A stretch of DNA of 18,388 nucleotides, taken from assembly GCA_946803715.1 (NCBI GenBank), contig CAMPET010000252.1, positions 76,409 to 94,796 on the forward strand, read 5' to 3'. The translations under genes and the position numbers were made by a program. This document shows, piece after piece, positions 18,312-18,388 of this stretch (positions are counted from its first letter, which is position 1; every line of letters begins with the position of its first letter). The notes beneath the pieces were generated by a model. It was not told the DNA's origin. It saw only the letters and a program-made list of their open reading frames with translations, and did no database searches. Origin of the DNA: Beroe ovata (lineage: Eukaryota > Ctenophora > Nuda > Beroida > Beroidae).

Positions 18312-18388
18312 GACACACACACACAAACACACACAAACACACGCACATTCACACACACACAAACACACACACAAACACACACAGACAC
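18312..18388. repeat. AC-rich tract in NUP54 intron at window edge
   Basis: Interrupted CACAAACA repeats running to the end of the window, just upstream of the 24-bp FG micro-exon in gene sense. Confidence 0.9.

Overview
The window reads as nuclear DNA from an invertebrate animal. It has many short GT-AG introns (63 to about 430 bp where both flanking exons are clear), a TTAGGG-type telomeric array, heavy CA/TG microsatellite content and animal-specific gene families (a CXXC zinc-finger protein, a Spinster transporter, Nup54). A compact early-branching animal such as a sponge would fit, but that is a guess from genome style. Five isolated single N bases (near 2513, 6622, 7130, 7437 and 17147) probably mark assembly joins.

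Four protein-coding genes were reconstructed, all on the minus strand and arranged head to tail. From right to left: (1) NUP54, lacking only its N-terminal FG part beyond the right edge (15547-18290, 11 exons, 436 residues visible); (2) a complete Spinster-type major facilitator (11126-14566, 11 exons, 567 residues); (3) a complete PLP-dependent aminotransferase of the AADAT/kynurenine aminotransferase II type (8023-10778, 9 exons, 431 residues); (4) the N-terminal part of a protein with an AT-hook followed by a CXXC zinc finger, which runs off the left edge (575-4075, 4 exons, 294 residues visible). Exon phases agree at every junction, and each of the first three can be followed almost without gaps along its family. 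There is no sign that the four genes share one pathway: they cover nuclear pore transport, lysosomal or plasma-membrane lipid export, amino-acid catabolism and chromatin binding.

The rest is repeat-rich. The large intron of the AT-hook/CXXC gene (1106-3334) holds tandem copies of a roughly 340-bp repeat, one copy interrupted by a segment with an 86-codon ORF; a diverged copy lies in an intron of the Spinster gene. The 3.9-kb intergenic region at 4076-8022 holds a CpG-rich nest of inverted repeats around five perfect CCCTAA units (4950-6130), a CA-rich tract followed by a TG-rich tract (6620-7405) and a MITE-like inverted repeat (7731-7893). Minisatellites sit inside several introns, often next to splice sites.

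The points most worth following up are the AT-hook plus CXXC architecture, a 63-bp intron in the aminotransferase gene whose two ends are copies of each other (a probable recent intron birth), a GC-AG intron in the Spinster gene, a duplicated splice acceptor in NUP54 that may be an assembly artefact, and the telomere-bearing foldback cluster.
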